Shown here: piece by piece, positions 17,018 to 26,393 of the stretch | Layout of the letters: the number at the start of each line of letters is the position of its first letter | Numbering within the stretch: the first letter of the stretch is position 1 | Source: Ideonella oryzae | Lineage (GTDB): Bacteria; Pseudomonadota; Gammaproteobacteria; Burkholderiales; Burkholderiaceae_C | NCBI RefSeq assembly: GCF_024055665.1 | Contig: NZ_JAMXMC010000001.1 | Coordinates: 248,001 to 312,000 of the forward strand | Reading direction: 5' to 3' | Length of the DNA stretch: 64,000 nt | Notes under the pieces: model-generated | What the model was told of the DNA's origin: nothing | Database searches by the model: none | What the model saw: only the letters and a program-made list of their open reading frames with translations | Program-made: the position numbers and the translations under genes

Positions 17018-17039
17018 GCGGCCGCTCGCTTGCGGCCGC
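17018..17039 (+). terminator. perfect GCGGCCGC hairpin
   Basis: Two copies of the self-complementary octamer GCGGCCGC (17018-17025 and 17032-17039) around a six-base loop can form an 8-bp stem just after the membrane-protein fragment. No strong U-tract follows, so termination is only plausible. Confidence 0.35.
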
Positions 17040-17139
17040 TTGCAGCCAGTTGCTCTTTTGCGCCCCGTTCCTGACAGGCGGGCTTGAATTTCACCGCCGA
17101 TAGGATCATCTTGCAGGCAGATCCGCCAGGAGGTCTGCC

Positions 17140-18539
17140 ATGCCCGTTACCGCCCACCGCCCCGCCGCCGTCGCCGGCCGTTTCTACCCGGCGGCGCCGG
17201 CCCTGCTGCGGGCCGAGCTGCAGGGCTATCTGGACGCGGTGCCGGCCACGCCGCCGGGCTCGCGCCCGCCCAAGCTGCTGGTGGTGCCGCACGCGGGCAC
17301 GGTGTATTCGGGCCCGATTGCCGCGCACGCTTACGCCCGGCTGCGGCCCTGGCGCGATCAGATCCACCGCGTGGTGCTGCTGGGGCCCACCCACCGGGTG
17401 GCGGTGCAGGGCCTGGCCGCGCCCACGGTGGCCGTGTTCGACACGCCGCTGGGCCCGGTGCCGTTGGACGACGCGGCCCTGGCCATGCTGGACGCCCTGC
17501 CCCAGGTCAGCCGCAACGACCGCGTGCATGCGCAGGAGCATGCGCTGGAGGTGCAGCTGCCCTTTCTGCAGCTGGTGCTGGACGACTTCACCCTGGTGCC
17601 GTTGGCGGTGGGCGACGCCGCGCCCGAGGCGGTGGCCCAGGTGCTGGAACGGCTGTGGGGCGGGGACGAGACGCTGATCGTCATCAGCTCCGACCTGTCG
17701 CACTACCTGCCGTATGGGCAGGCCCGGGTGATGGACGCCCGCACGGTGGCCCAGGTGCTGGAAGAGCGCAGCAACCTGGACCCGCACGATGCCTGCGGCG
17801 CCATGCCGCTCAATGGCGCCATGCTCTGCGCCCGCCGCCACGGGCTGCGGCCGCATCTGCTGGACCTGCGCAATTCCGGCGACACGGCCGGGGACCGCGA
17901 GCGCGTGGTGGGCTACGCGGCCTTCAGCTTCGACGCGCCGGCCCCGCAGCCGCCGGAGAAGGCGGGGAAGGCGGCAGAGCCTGAAGACGCCGGCCTGGGC
18001 CCGGCCCTGCTGGCCCGGGCGCGCAACAGCATTGCCGCGGCGCTGGGCCTGCCACTGCGGGCCGAGCCACCCTGCCCCGCGCTGGCCGCGCCGGGCGCCA
18101 CCTTCGTCACGCTGCAGCACCAGGGGCAGCTGCGCGGCTGCATCGGCCGGCTGGAGGCGGGCCACCGCTCGCTGGACGAAGACGTGCGGCACAACGCCTT
18201 TCAGGCGGCCTTTGAAGACCCGCGCTTTGCGCCGCTCACCGCGGCCGAGTGGCCGGGCCTGTCGGTGGAGGTCTCGGTGCTGAGCCCGCCCGTGCCCTTT
18301 CCGGTGCGGGACGAGGCCGATGCCTGCGCCCGCCTGCAGCCGGGGGTGGACGGCCTCATCCTGGCCTGGCGGGGGCGGCGCGCCACCTTCCTGCCGCAGG
18401 TGTGGCAGCAGCTGCCCGATCCCATCGACTTTCTGAGCGCCCTGAAGCGCAAGGCCGGCCTGCCGGACGACTTCTGGGCCGATGACCTGACGCTGGCCCG
18501 CTACCAGGTGCAAGCCTTTGAAGAACAGGAGGCCACGCG

Positions 18540-18543
<4 letters not shown>
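17140..18543 (+). CDS. amrB: AmmeMemoRadiSam proteins B and A fused (Memo-AMMECR1)
   Basis: A 467-residue fusion. Residues about 1-265 are a Memo (AmmeMemoRadiSam B) domain: AGRFYPA, VVPHAGTVYSG, GPTHRV and VISSDLSHYLPYG contain the histidine/aspartate set of this dioxygenase-like fold. Residues about 285-465 are an AMMECR1 (AmmeMemoRadiSam A) domain with the invariant LRGCIG hexapeptide. The linker is proline- and alanine-rich. The three-protein system is conserved across bacteria and archaea and its biochemical role is unknown. The start has the strong site AGGAGG. It overlaps the radical SAM gene by four bases (ATGA). Confidence 0.92.
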
Positions 18544-19619
<1,076 letters not shown>

Positions 19620-19641
19620 GCCGCGGGGCCTGCGGCGGCGC

Positions 19642-19674
19642 TTGACTCATTCCAACAATTCCATGATGATGGAA
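19642..19674 (+). promoter_or_regulatory. arsR promoter with overlapping inverted-repeat operator
   Basis: A -35-like TTGACT (19642-19647) is followed 17 bases later by GATGAT (19665-19670), a weak -10. TTCCAT (19659-19664) and ATGGAA (19669-19674) are a perfect inverted repeat with four bases between, covering the -10 and lying three bases before the arsR ATG. That position fits repression by ArsR released by arsenite. Confidence 0.6.
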
Positions 19675-19676
19675 AC

Positions 19677-20018
19677 ATGGAAGAGAAAACCGCTGTTGCC
19701 TCGCTGGCGGCCCTGGCCCAGGAAGCCCGGCTGCGGGTGTTCCGCGCCCTGGTGGGCGCCGGCCCTGCGGGCATGACGCCCGGCGCGCTGTCCGCCCTGC
19801 TGGATCTGCCCGCCTCCACCCTGTCGTTTCACCTCAAGGGCCTGGTGCATGCCGGCCTGGTGAACGTGGACCGCGAAGGCCGCAACCTCTTCTACAAGCC
19901 CCATCTGGCGCAGATGAACGATCTGCTGGCCTACCTCACCGCGCATTGCTGCCAGGGGCAGCCTTGCGATGTCCCCACCACGGCCGCGCCCCCGTGCGGC
20001 TCCTCCTCCTGCTGCTGA
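19677..20018 (+). CDS. arsR: ArsR-family arsenic-responsive repressor
   Basis: A 113-residue winged-helix repressor, first gene of the arsenic locus. The DNA-binding part is LSALLDLPASTLSFHLKGLV, with VNVDREGRNLFYKPHL as the wing. Instead of the classic ELCVCDL site in the recognition helix, the C-terminus is cysteine-rich (HCCQGQPCDV and CGSSSCC), the type of C-terminal As(III)-binding site known in some ArsR proteins. It is preceded by the inverted repeat at 19659-19674 and followed after 10 bases by arsI. Confidence 0.9.
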   Translation: MEEKTAVASLAALAQEARLRVFRALVGAGPAGMTPGALSALLDLPASTLSFHLKGLVHAGLVNVDREGRNLFYKPHLAQMNDLLAYLTAHCCQGQPCDVPTTAAPPCGSSSCC

Positions 20019-20028
20019 AGGAACGACC

Positions 20029-20553
20029 ATGAAGCGCTTTCACGTCCACCTGCATGTCGATGACCTGGGCCAGAGCATCGGCTTCTATTCCAAGCTGTTC
20101 GCCGCCGAGCCGGCCCGCGTGGAGGCCGACTACGCCAAGTGGATGCTGCAGGACCCGCCGGTGAACTTCGCCATCTCCACCCGCGGCAGCCAGCCCGGCA
20201 TCGACCACCTGGGCATCCAGACGGACGACCCGGCCGAACTGGCCGAGATGAAGGCCCGCGCCGCAGCCGCCGACATGGCCTTGCTGGACGAGGGCGAAAC
20301 CACCTGCTGCTACGCCCGCAGCGAGAAGCACTGGGTCACCGACCCGCAGGGCATCGCCTGGGAGCACTTCCACACCCTGGGCAACATCCCGGTGTTCAAG
20401 GAAGCCGGCCAGGCGGAGACCTCGCCGTCGGCCTGCTGCGCACCGTCCGCGGCCCCGCAAGCCGCCGCCCAGCCTGAAGCTTCGGCCTACTGCTCGCCCA
20501 GCCGCGGCAAGCCAGTGGGCATCCCCGTCAAGTCCAACTCCAGCTGCTGCTGA
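20029..20553 (+). CDS. arsI: ArsI/CadI-family C-As lyase-like dioxygenase
   Basis: A 174-residue vicinal-oxygen-chelate protein. The Fe(II) ligands expected for ArsI are present as the histidine-rich start FHVHLHVDDL, the GIDHLGIQ histidine and the glutamate in GIAWEHFHTL. The vicinal cysteine pair that binds trivalent organoarsenicals is in GETTCCYARSEKHWVTDPQG. ArsI breaks the carbon-arsenic bond of methylarsenite. The C-terminus has extra cysteine pairs (SACCAP and NSSCC) beyond the usual core. ATG 20029 follows an AAGGA site. Confidence 0.88.
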   Translation: MKRFHVHLHVDDLGQSIGFYSKLFAAEPARVEADYAKWMLQDPPVNFAISTRGSQPGIDHLGIQTDDPAELAEMKARAAAADMALLDEGETTCCYARSEKHWVTDPQGIAWEHFHTLGNIPVFKEAGQAETSPSACCAPSAAPQAAAQPEASAYCSPSRGKPVGIPVKSNSSCC

Positions 20554-20561
20554 GGTTCGCC

Positions 20562-21056
20562 ATGAACGACAAGGTCTACAACGTCCTGTTTGTCTGCACC
20601 GGGAACTCGGCGCGCTCGATCATTGCCGAGGGGCTGCTCAACGAGATGGGCGGCGGCCGCTTCCGTGCCTGGTCCGCGGGCAGCCACCCCAAGGGGACGG
20701 TGCACCCGATGGCCCTGGCCGTCCTGGCCGAACACCGCATCCCCACCGATGGCTTTCGGAGCAAAAGCTGGGAGGAATTCGCCCAGCCCGAGGCGCCGCA
20801 GATGGACTTCGTGTTCACGGTCTGCGACCAGGCGGCCGGCGAGGTCTGCCCCGTCTGGCCCGGCCAGCCGATGACCGCCCACTGGGGCATGCCCGACCCG
20901 GCCGCCGTTCAAGGCGATGCCAACACCCAACGCCGCGCCTTCCTGGACACCTTCGTGACGATGCAGCGCCGGCTGCGCCTGATGCTGTCCCTGCCGCTGG
21001 CCAGCCTGGATGCCCTGGCCATCAAGAAGGAAATCAAGGACATCGGCACCCGCTGA
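20562..21056 (+). CDS. arsC: arsenate reductase, low-molecular-weight phosphatase type (copy 1)
   Basis: A 164-residue enzyme that reduces arsenate to arsenite. The P-loop is VCTGNSARS (residues about 11-19) and the resolving region is FVFTVCDQAAGEVCPVWPGQ, holding the two further cysteines used in the disulfide cascade of thioredoxin-type ArsC. It lies eight bases after arsI and 15 before a second, divergent copy. The two copies differ in sequence, so this is not a recent duplication. Confidence 0.92.
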   Translation: MNDKVYNVLFVCTGNSARSIIAEGLLNEMGGGRFRAWSAGSHPKGTVHPMALAVLAEHRIPTDGFRSKSWEEFAQPEAPQMDFVFTVCDQAAGEVCPVWPGQPMTAHWGMPDPAAVQGDANTQRRAFLDTFVTMQRRLRLMLSLPLASLDALAIKKEIKDIGTR

Positions 21057-21071
21057 GACCTTTTCGACACC

Positions 21072-21572
21072 ATGACCACTCACGTCCTGATCCTCTGCAC
21101 CCACAACTCGGCCCGCAGCGTGCTGGCCGAGGGCATGCTCAACCAGCTGGCCACCCGGCTGGGCAAGGATGTCCAGGCGCACAGCGCCGGCTCCGCGCCC
21201 AGCGGCCGCATCAACCCCTTCGCGCTGGAGGCGCTGGCCCATGCCGGCATCGCCACCGAAGGCTTTCACAGCAAGAGCTGGGACGCCTTCACCGGCCCGG
21301 AGGCGCCGCCGCTGTCCATCGTCATCACCGTGTGCGACAGCGCCGCGGCCGAAACCTGCCCCATCTTCTTCGGCGGCAACGGCCAGCCGGTGAAGGTGCA
21401 TTGGGGCTACCCGGATCCGTCCGACGAAGACGGCGTGAGCGACAAGCGCCGCGCCTTCGAGCTGACCCGCCAGGCCATTGGCTACCGCATGCTGCAGCTG
21501 CTGGCCCTGCCGCTGGAGACGATGGACCGCCCCGCGCTGCAGGCGGCCCTGCAGGACATCGCCCAGAGCTGA
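21072..21572 (+). CDS. arsC: arsenate reductase, low-molecular-weight phosphatase type (copy 2)
   Basis: A 166-residue paralogue of the preceding gene: P-loop LCTHNSARS, then SAGSAPSGRINPFAL and FHSKSWDAF, with the second cysteine region VITVCDSAAAETCPIFFGG. Tandem arsC genes of this type are common in Burkholderiales ars operons; the pair may use different reductant systems or have different affinities. It lies 13 bases before acr3. Confidence 0.92.
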   Translation: MTTHVLILCTHNSARSVLAEGMLNQLATRLGKDVQAHSAGSAPSGRINPFALEALAHAGIATEGFHSKSWDAFTGPEAPPLSIVITVCDSAAAETCPIFFGGNGQPVKVHWGYPDPSDEDGVSDKRRAFELTRQAIGYRMLQLLALPLETMDRPALQAALQDIAQS

Positions 21573-21585
21573 GCCAACGACCGCC

Positions 21586-22665
21586 ATGAACACTGCCACC
21601 ACGCTGCCACCACCCGCCGCCGCGCCCGCCCCCATGAGCGTCTTCGAGCGCTACCTCAGCGTCTGGGTCGCGCTGTGCATCGTCGCCGGCATCGCCCTGG
21701 GCCAACTGCTGCCCGGCCCGGTGCAGGACATCGGCCGCATGGAAGTCGCCCAGGTCAACCTGCCGGTGGGCCTGCTGATCTGGGTGATGATCATCCCGAT
21801 GCTGCTGAAGGTGGACTTCGGCGCGCTGCACCAGGTCAAGGCCCATTGGCGCGGCATTGGTGTCACGCTGTTCGTGAACTGGGCGGTCAAGCCCTTCTCG
21901 ATGGCGCTGCTGGGCTGGTTCTTCGTGCGCCAGGTCTTCGCCCCCTGGCTGCCGGCCGAGCAGATCGACAGCTACATTGCCGGCCTGATCCTGCTGGCCG
22001 CGGCGCCCTGCACGGCCATGGTCTTCGTCTGGAGCCGGCTGACCAACGGCCACCCGCTGTTCACGCTCAGCCAGGTGGCGCTCAACGACACCATCATGGT
22101 GTTCGCCTTCGCGCCCATCGTGGCGCTGCTGCTGGGCCTGTCGGCCATCACCGTGCCCTGGGCCACGCTGCTCACCTCGGTCGTGCTCTACATCGTCATC
22201 CCGGTCATCCTGGCCCAGCTGTGGCGCCGGGCGCTGCTGCGCCGCGGCCCTGCCGCCTTCGACGCCGCGCTGGCCAAGATCGGCCCCTGGTCCATCACCG
22301 CGCTGCTGGCCACCCTGGTGCTGCTGTTTGCCTTCCAGGGCCGGGCCATCCTGCAGCAGCCGCTGGTCATCGCCATGCTGGCGGTGCCCATCCTGATCCA
22401 GGTCTTCTTCAACTCGGCCCTGGCCTACTGGCTCAACCGCCGCGTGGGCGAGGCCCACAACGTGGCCTGCCCCTCGGCCCTGATCGGCGCCAGCAACTTC
22501 TTCGAGCTGGCGGTGGCCGCGGCCATCAGCCTGTTCGGCTTTGAGTCCGGCGCGGCCCTGGCCACGGTGGTGGGCGTGCTGATCGAGGTGCCGGTGATGC
22601 TGCTCGTGGTGCGGGTGGTGAACCAGAGCAAGGGATGGTACGAGCAAGGCGCGCGCTGCGCATGA
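21586..22665 (+). CDS. arsB: ACR3-family arsenite efflux permease
   Basis: A 359-residue inner-membrane protein with about ten hydrophobic segments that extrudes arsenite. ACR3 signatures include LPVGLLIWVMIIPMLLKVDF, NWAVKPFSMALLGWFF and LAAAPCTAMVFVWSRLTNG, the last with the conserved cysteine needed for transport, and further on SNFFELAVAAAISLFGF. ATG 21586 follows arsC copy 2. The end overlaps the sigma-factor gene by four bases. ArsA, encoded downstream, normally pairs with ArsB, but ACR3-ArsA pairing is also known. Confidence 0.93.
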   Translation: MNTATTLPPPAAAPAPMSVFERYLSVWVALCIVAGIALGQLLPGPVQDIGRMEVAQVNLPVGLLIWVMIIPMLLKVDFGALHQVKAHWRGIGVTLFVNWAVKPFSMALLGWFFVRQVFAPWLPAEQIDSYIAGLILLAAAPCTAMVFVWSRLTNGHPLFTLSQVALNDTIMVFAFAPIVALLLGLSAITVPWATLLTSVVLYIVIPVILAQLWRRALLRRGPAAFDAALAKIGPWSITALLATLVLLFAFQGRAILQQPLVIAMLAVPILIQVFFNSALAYWLNRRVGEAHNVACPSALIGASNFFELAVAAAISLFGFESGAALATVVGVLIEVPVMLLVVRVVNQSKGWYEQGARCA

Positions 22666-23210
22666 GCGTGGCCGAAGCCCGTCCCTGCCTGATGCAGGCC
22701 TGGCACGCCCACGAGCGTGAGCTGCAGGCCTGGCTGGCCAGCCGGCTGGACGACCCGGCGCTGGCGCGCGACCTGTTGCAGGAGATCTTCATCAAGGCCT
22801 TGCGCATGGGCAGCCGCTTCTGCGAAGTGGCCAATGCCCGGGCCTGGCTGTTCGAGGTGACCCGCAACGCCCTGACCGACCACTGGCGCCGGCTGCGCCC
22901 CACCGTGGCGCTGGACGACAGCCTGCCCGAGGCCGAGCCCGACGCGGCCCCGGCCGTGGACAGTCTGGCCACCTGCCTGCCGCGGGTGCTGGCCGAGCTC
23001 AGCGCCGCCGACCGCGACGCCATCACCCAGTGCGACCTGCAGGGCCTGAGCCAGGAGGCCTATGCCCGGCAACTGGGCATCAGCCTGGCGGGCGCCAAGT
23101 CGCGCGTGCAGCGGGCCCGCCGCCGGCTGCGCGCACAGCTGCTCGCCTCCTGCCAGGTGGTGCTGGACCCGCAGGGCGGCGTCTGCTGCTTCACCCCCCG
23201 GGAGCCCTGA
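22662..23210 (+). CDS. sigZ: SigZ-like ECF sigma factor
   Basis: A 182-residue sigma factor. Region 2 is LARDLLQEIFIKALRMGSRF with ARAWLFEVTRNALTDHWRR, and region 4 is LSQEAYARQLGISLAGAKSRVQ. The C-terminal extension (VVLDPQGGVCCFTPREP) holds a cysteine pair that could sense thiophilic metal. No anti-sigma gene is adjacent. The start overlaps the acr3 stop, so it is part of the arsenic transcript, and the likely target is the permease gene 73 bases downstream, where tandem repeats lie. The name rests on overall similarity to SigZ. Confidence 0.8.
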   Translation: MSVAEARPCLMQAWHAHERELQAWLASRLDDPALARDLLQEIFIKALRMGSRFCEVANARAWLFEVTRNALTDHWRRLRPTVALDDSLPEAEPDAAPAVDSLATCLPRVLAELSAADRDAITQCDLQGLSQEAYARQLGISLAGAKSRVQRARRRLRAQLLASCQVVLDPQGGVCCFTPREP

Positions 23211-23228
23211 GCCCGCCCGCGTCGGCCC

Positions 23229-23268
23229 CTGCATCTTTTGGGACGGTCCTGCGTCTTCTGGGGGAGAC
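23229..23268 (+). repeat. two tandem 20-base direct repeats before permease
   Basis: Units 23229-23248 and 23249-23268 match at 14 of 20 bases, sharing CTGC-TCTT-TGGG. They fill the gap between the sigma-factor gene and the permease gene and are placed two helical turns apart, so they may be activator or sigma-factor sites. Confidence 0.4.
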
Positions 23269-23283
23269 GACACAGGACACACG

Positions 23284-24309
23284 ATGACGCCCCTGAAACG
23301 CTGGTGGATTGGCTTGGCCGTGCTGCTGCCGACCTGGTGGTGGGCCTACACCCACCTCACGGCCTTCGCCGACACCCTGCTGGGCTGGACCGGCCTGAGC
23401 CGCCAGACGGCACTGGGTGAATCGCTGCACTTCTTCTTCTACGACACGCCCAAGGTGCTGCTGCTGCTCGTCGGCGTGGTGTTCGTCATGGGGGTGGTGC
23501 AGACCTGGTTCGCCCCCGAGCGCACCCGCGCCCTGCTGGCCGGCCACCGCGCCGGCATCGGCAATGTGCTGGCGGCCCTGCTGGGCATCGTCACGCCTTT
23601 CTGCTCCTGCTCGGCCGTGCCGCTGTTCATCGGCATGCTCTCGGCCGGCGTGCCGCTGGGCGTCACCTTCTCCTTCCTCATTTCCGCGCCCATGGTCAAC
23701 GAGGTGGCGCTGGTGATGCTGCTGGGCCTGTTCGGCTGGAAGGTGGCGGCGCTCTACCTGGGGCTGGGCCTGAGCGTGGCCATCGGCGCCGGCTGGGTCA
23801 TCGGCCGCCTGGGCATGGAGCGCCACCTGGAAGACTGGGTGCAGGCCGTGGCCCGTGGCCAGGGCGGGGCCGCGACGACGGACGAGCCGCTGAGCACACT
23901 GCAACGCCTGCAGACGGGCGCCGGCCATGTGCGCGAGATCGTCGGCAAGGTGTGGCCCTATGTGGTGGTTGGCATCGCCCTGGGCGCGGGCATCCACGGC
24001 TATGTGCCGCAGGACTTCATGGCCGCCATCATGGGGCGCGACGCCTGGTGGAGCGTGCCGGTGGCCGTGCTGCTGGGCGTGCCCCTGTACACCAATGCCG
24101 CCGGGGTCATCCCCATCGTGCAGGCCCTGCTGGGCAAGGGCGCCGCGCTGGGCACCGTGCTGGCCTTCATGATGAGCGTGATCGCCCTCTCCGCCCCCGA
24201 GATGATCATCCTGCGCCAGGCGCTCAAGCCGCGCCTGATCGCCACCTTCGCTGGCGTGGTGGCTGGCGGCATCCTGCTGGTGGGCTACGTCTTCAACGCG
24301 GTGCTGTGA
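23284..24309 (+). CDS. DUF318/COG0701 permease, ArsP-like
   Basis: A 341-residue membrane protein with about eight helices. The signature of the family is LLGIVTPFCSCSAVPLFIGM near residue 100, with a Cys-x-Cys pair, then LISAPMVNEVALVML and, in the second half, VPLYTNAAGVIPIVQALLGK and ALSAPEMIILRQAL. Family members include ArsP, an exporter of trivalent organoarsenicals, and the SO_0444 Cu/Zn-linked group. Within an ars cluster that has ArsI, an organoarsenical exporter is the natural reading, but the metal is not proven. Confidence 0.82.
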   Translation: MTPLKRWWIGLAVLLPTWWWAYTHLTAFADTLLGWTGLSRQTALGESLHFFFYDTPKVLLLLVGVVFVMGVVQTWFAPERTRALLAGHRAGIGNVLAALLGIVTPFCSCSAVPLFIGMLSAGVPLGVTFSFLISAPMVNEVALVMLLGLFGWKVAALYLGLGLSVAIGAGWVIGRLGMERHLEDWVQAVARGQGGAATTDEPLSTLQRLQTGAGHVREIVGKVWPYVVVGIALGAGIHGYVPQDFMAAIMGRDAWWSVPVAVLLGVPLYTNAAGVIPIVQALLGKGAALGTVLAFMMSVIALSAPEMIILRQALKPRLIATFAGVVAGGILLVGYVFNAVL

Positions 24310-24343
24310 CCGCAGAAAACCCGGTCTTCAACAAGGAGTGAGC

Positions 24344-24577
24344 ATGAAAGACATCAAGGTTCTCGGCTCGGGCTGCGCCAACTGCCGCAACACCATCGCC
24401 CTGATCGAACAGGTGGCCCGGGACAAGGGCGTGCCGGTGACGATCGAGAAGGTGCAGGACATGCAGGCCATCATCGGCTATGGCGTGATGGCCACGCCGG
24501 GCGTGGTGCTGGACGGCAAGGTGGTGCACGCCGGCGGCCTGCCCAGCCGTGACAAGATCGAGGCCTGGCTGAGCTGA
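24344..24577 (+). CDS. small CxxC thioredoxin-fold protein
   Basis: A 77-residue redox-active-disulfide-type protein: strand KDIKVLGSG, active site CANCRNT, the helix IALIEQVARDKGVPV, cis-proline region MATPGVVLDGKVVHAGGLP. It sits between the ArsP-like permease and arsA, with AAGGAG (24333-24338) before the ATG. In other ars operons ArsD, itself of thioredoxin fold, delivers As(III) to ArsA; no arsD is seen here. This protein may take that chaperone role or reduce a partner of the permease. Confidence 0.85.
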   Translation: MKDIKVLGSGCANCRNTIALIEQVARDKGVPVTIEKVQDMQAIIGYGVMATPGVVLDGKVVHAGGLPSRDKIEAWLS

Positions 24578-24584
24578 CACCTCC

Positions 24585-26351
24585 ATGAACCTCGTCCCCC
24601 ACCCCACCCGCTACCTGTTCTTCACCGGCAAGGGGGGCGTGGGCAAGACCTCGCTGTCCACGGCCACCGCCATCCAGCTGGCCGACCAGGGACGGCGGGT
24701 GCTGCTGGTCAGCACCGACGCGGCCTCCAACCTGGACGAGATGCTGGGCGTGCCGCTGCGCAACGCGCCGGTGGCGGTGCCCGCGGTGCCCGGCCTGTCG
24801 GTGCTGAACATCGACCCGCAGGTGGCGGCCGACCAGTACCGGCAGCGGGTGCTGGCCCAGATGGAGCAGGCCTCGGCCGAGGAACGCGACACGGTGCGCG
24901 AACAGCTTTCGGGCGCCTGCACGACGGAGATCGCTTCCTTCGACGAGTTTTCCGGCCTGCTGGCCGGTGGCGCCCAGGACGTCGACCATGTGGTGTTTGA
25001 CACTGCCCCCACCGGCCACACCCTGCGCCTGCTCAGCCTGCCCCAGGCCTGGAGCGGCTTTCTGCAGGACAACGACCGCGGCGCCTCCTGCCTGGGCCCG
25101 CACTCGGGCCTGAAGATGCAGGAGTCCCGCTTCAACGCCGCCCTGGCCACCCTGACCGACCCTGCGCTGACCACCGTGGTGCTGGTGGCCCGGGCCGACC
25201 GCAGCGCCCTGGCCGAAGCCGGCCGCAGCGCCCTTGAGCTGGCTGCGCTGGGCCTGAACGCGCAGCGCCTGGCGATCAACGGCGTGTTCCCGGCCGAGCA
25301 GGCCAGCGACGCGGTGGCCGCGGCCATCGCCCGCCAGGAGGCCGCCGCCCTGGCCGACCTGCCCGAGGCGCTGCAGCCCCTGCCGCAGGTGCGGGTGCCG
25401 CTGCGGCCCTTCGACACGGTGGGCGTGGGCGCGCTGCGCCAGTTGCTGAGCGACACGCCTCCCAGCCTGTCGGCCCTGCCCCCTGCGCCGGCCGACGTCC
25501 ATGCCGACAGCTTCGGCCACCTGGTGGAACAGCTGGCCCAGGCTGGGCGCGGCCTGATCATGGTGATGGGCAAGGGCGGCGTGGGCAAGACGACCCTGGC
25601 CGCGGCGCTGGCCGTGGGCCTGGTGCAACGCGGCCATGCGGTGCACCTGAGCACCACCGACCCGGCCGACCACCTGGGCGACACCCTGGCCGGCTCGCTG
25701 CCGGGCCTGGATGTCAGCCGCATCGACCCGAAGGCCGAGACGGCCCGCTACATCGAGAAGATCATGGCCGCGCGCGCGCCCGGCCTGGACGCCCAGCAGA
25801 TGGCCCTGCTGCGGGAGGACCTGGCCTCGCCCTGCACGGAAGAAGTCGCCGTCTTCCACGCCTTCTCGCGCACGGTGGCACAGGCGCGCAGCGCCTTCGT
25901 GGTGCTGGACACCGCCCCCACCGGCCACTCGCTGCTGCTGATGGACGCCACCGGCGCCTACCACCGGCAGATGACCCGCGAGTTCGAGGGCCAGCCGGCC
26001 CTGCACGTGGTCACGCCGCTGATGCGGCTGCAGGACCCGGACTACACCCGGGTGATCCTGGTCACGCTGCCGGAGACGACGCCGGTGTCCCAGGCCGCGG
26101 CCTTGCAGGACGACCTGCGCCGGGCCGGGGTGGAGCCCTGGGCCTGGGTGCTCAACCGCTCGCTGCTGGCCACCGGCACCCGCGACCCGCTGCTGCAGGC
26201 CCGGCTGGTGGGCGAGCAGGCGCAGGTGCGCCGGGTGGCCAGCGGCCTGGCCCGGCGACTGCACGCGGTGCCCTGGCAGGCGGAGCCGCCCGTGGGCTTG
26301 CCGGCGCTGCAGGCCCTGGGAACGACGCCGGTATCCGGCACGTCATCTTGA
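24585..26351 (+). CDS. arsA: ArsA arsenical pump-driving ATPase
   Basis: A 588-residue two-domain soluble ATPase. Each half has a deviant Walker A: GKGGVGKTS (about 15-23) and GKGGVGKTT (about 328-336). Each half has the DTAPTGH signature. The three As(III)-binding cysteines of ArsA are kept, in GACTTEIASFDEF, GASCLGPHSG and SPCTEEVAVFHAF. It should energise ACR3 with ATP. It is the last gene of the nine-gene locus, eight bases after the CxxC protein. Confidence 0.93.
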   Translation: MNLVPHPTRYLFFTGKGGVGKTSLSTATAIQLADQGRRVLLVSTDAASNLDEMLGVPLRNAPVAVPAVPGLSVLNIDPQVAADQYRQRVLAQMEQASAEERDTVREQLSGACTTEIASFDEFSGLLAGGAQDVDHVVFDTAPTGHTLRLLSLPQAWSGFLQDNDRGASCLGPHSGLKMQESRFNAALATLTDPALTTVVLVARADRSALAEAGRSALELAALGLNAQRLAINGVFPAEQASDAVAAAIARQEAAALADLPEALQPLPQVRVPLRPFDTVGVGALRQLLSDTPPSLSALPPAPADVHADSFGHLVEQLAQAGRGLIMVMGKGGVGKTTLAAALAVGLVQRGHAVHLSTTDPADHLGDTLAGSLPGLDVSRIDPKAETARYIEKIMAARAPGLDAQQMALLREDLASPCTEEVAVFHAFSRTVAQARSAFVVLDTAPTGHSLLLMDATGAYHRQMTREFEGQPALHVVTPLMRLQDPDYTRVILVTLPETTPVSQAAALQDDLRRAGVEPWAWVLNRSLLATGTRDPLLQARLVGEQAQVRRVASGLARRLHAVPWQAEPPVGLPALQALGTTPVSGTSS

Positions 26352-26393
26352 TCTGCGATAAGGTGTGCTTGTGCAGACTTGAGCAGTACCCCG

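Larger units (their letters stand above)
16488..17139. other. right flank of island without intact gene
   Basis: Between the nuclease gene and the Memo gene lie 652 bases that hold no complete gene. 16488-16604 shows nothing recognisable. 16605-16847 is a transposase relic, 16846-17001 is the tail of a membrane-protein gene, 17018-17039 is a hairpin, and a strong ribosome site AGGAGG (17128-17133) precedes the next gene. Base composition returns to the high-GC norm at about 16850. Confidence 0.6.

Noticed and set aside
17018-17039. GCGGCCGC pair as an attachment site of the island
   Set aside because: No second copy was found at the left junction; a simple hairpin is enough.
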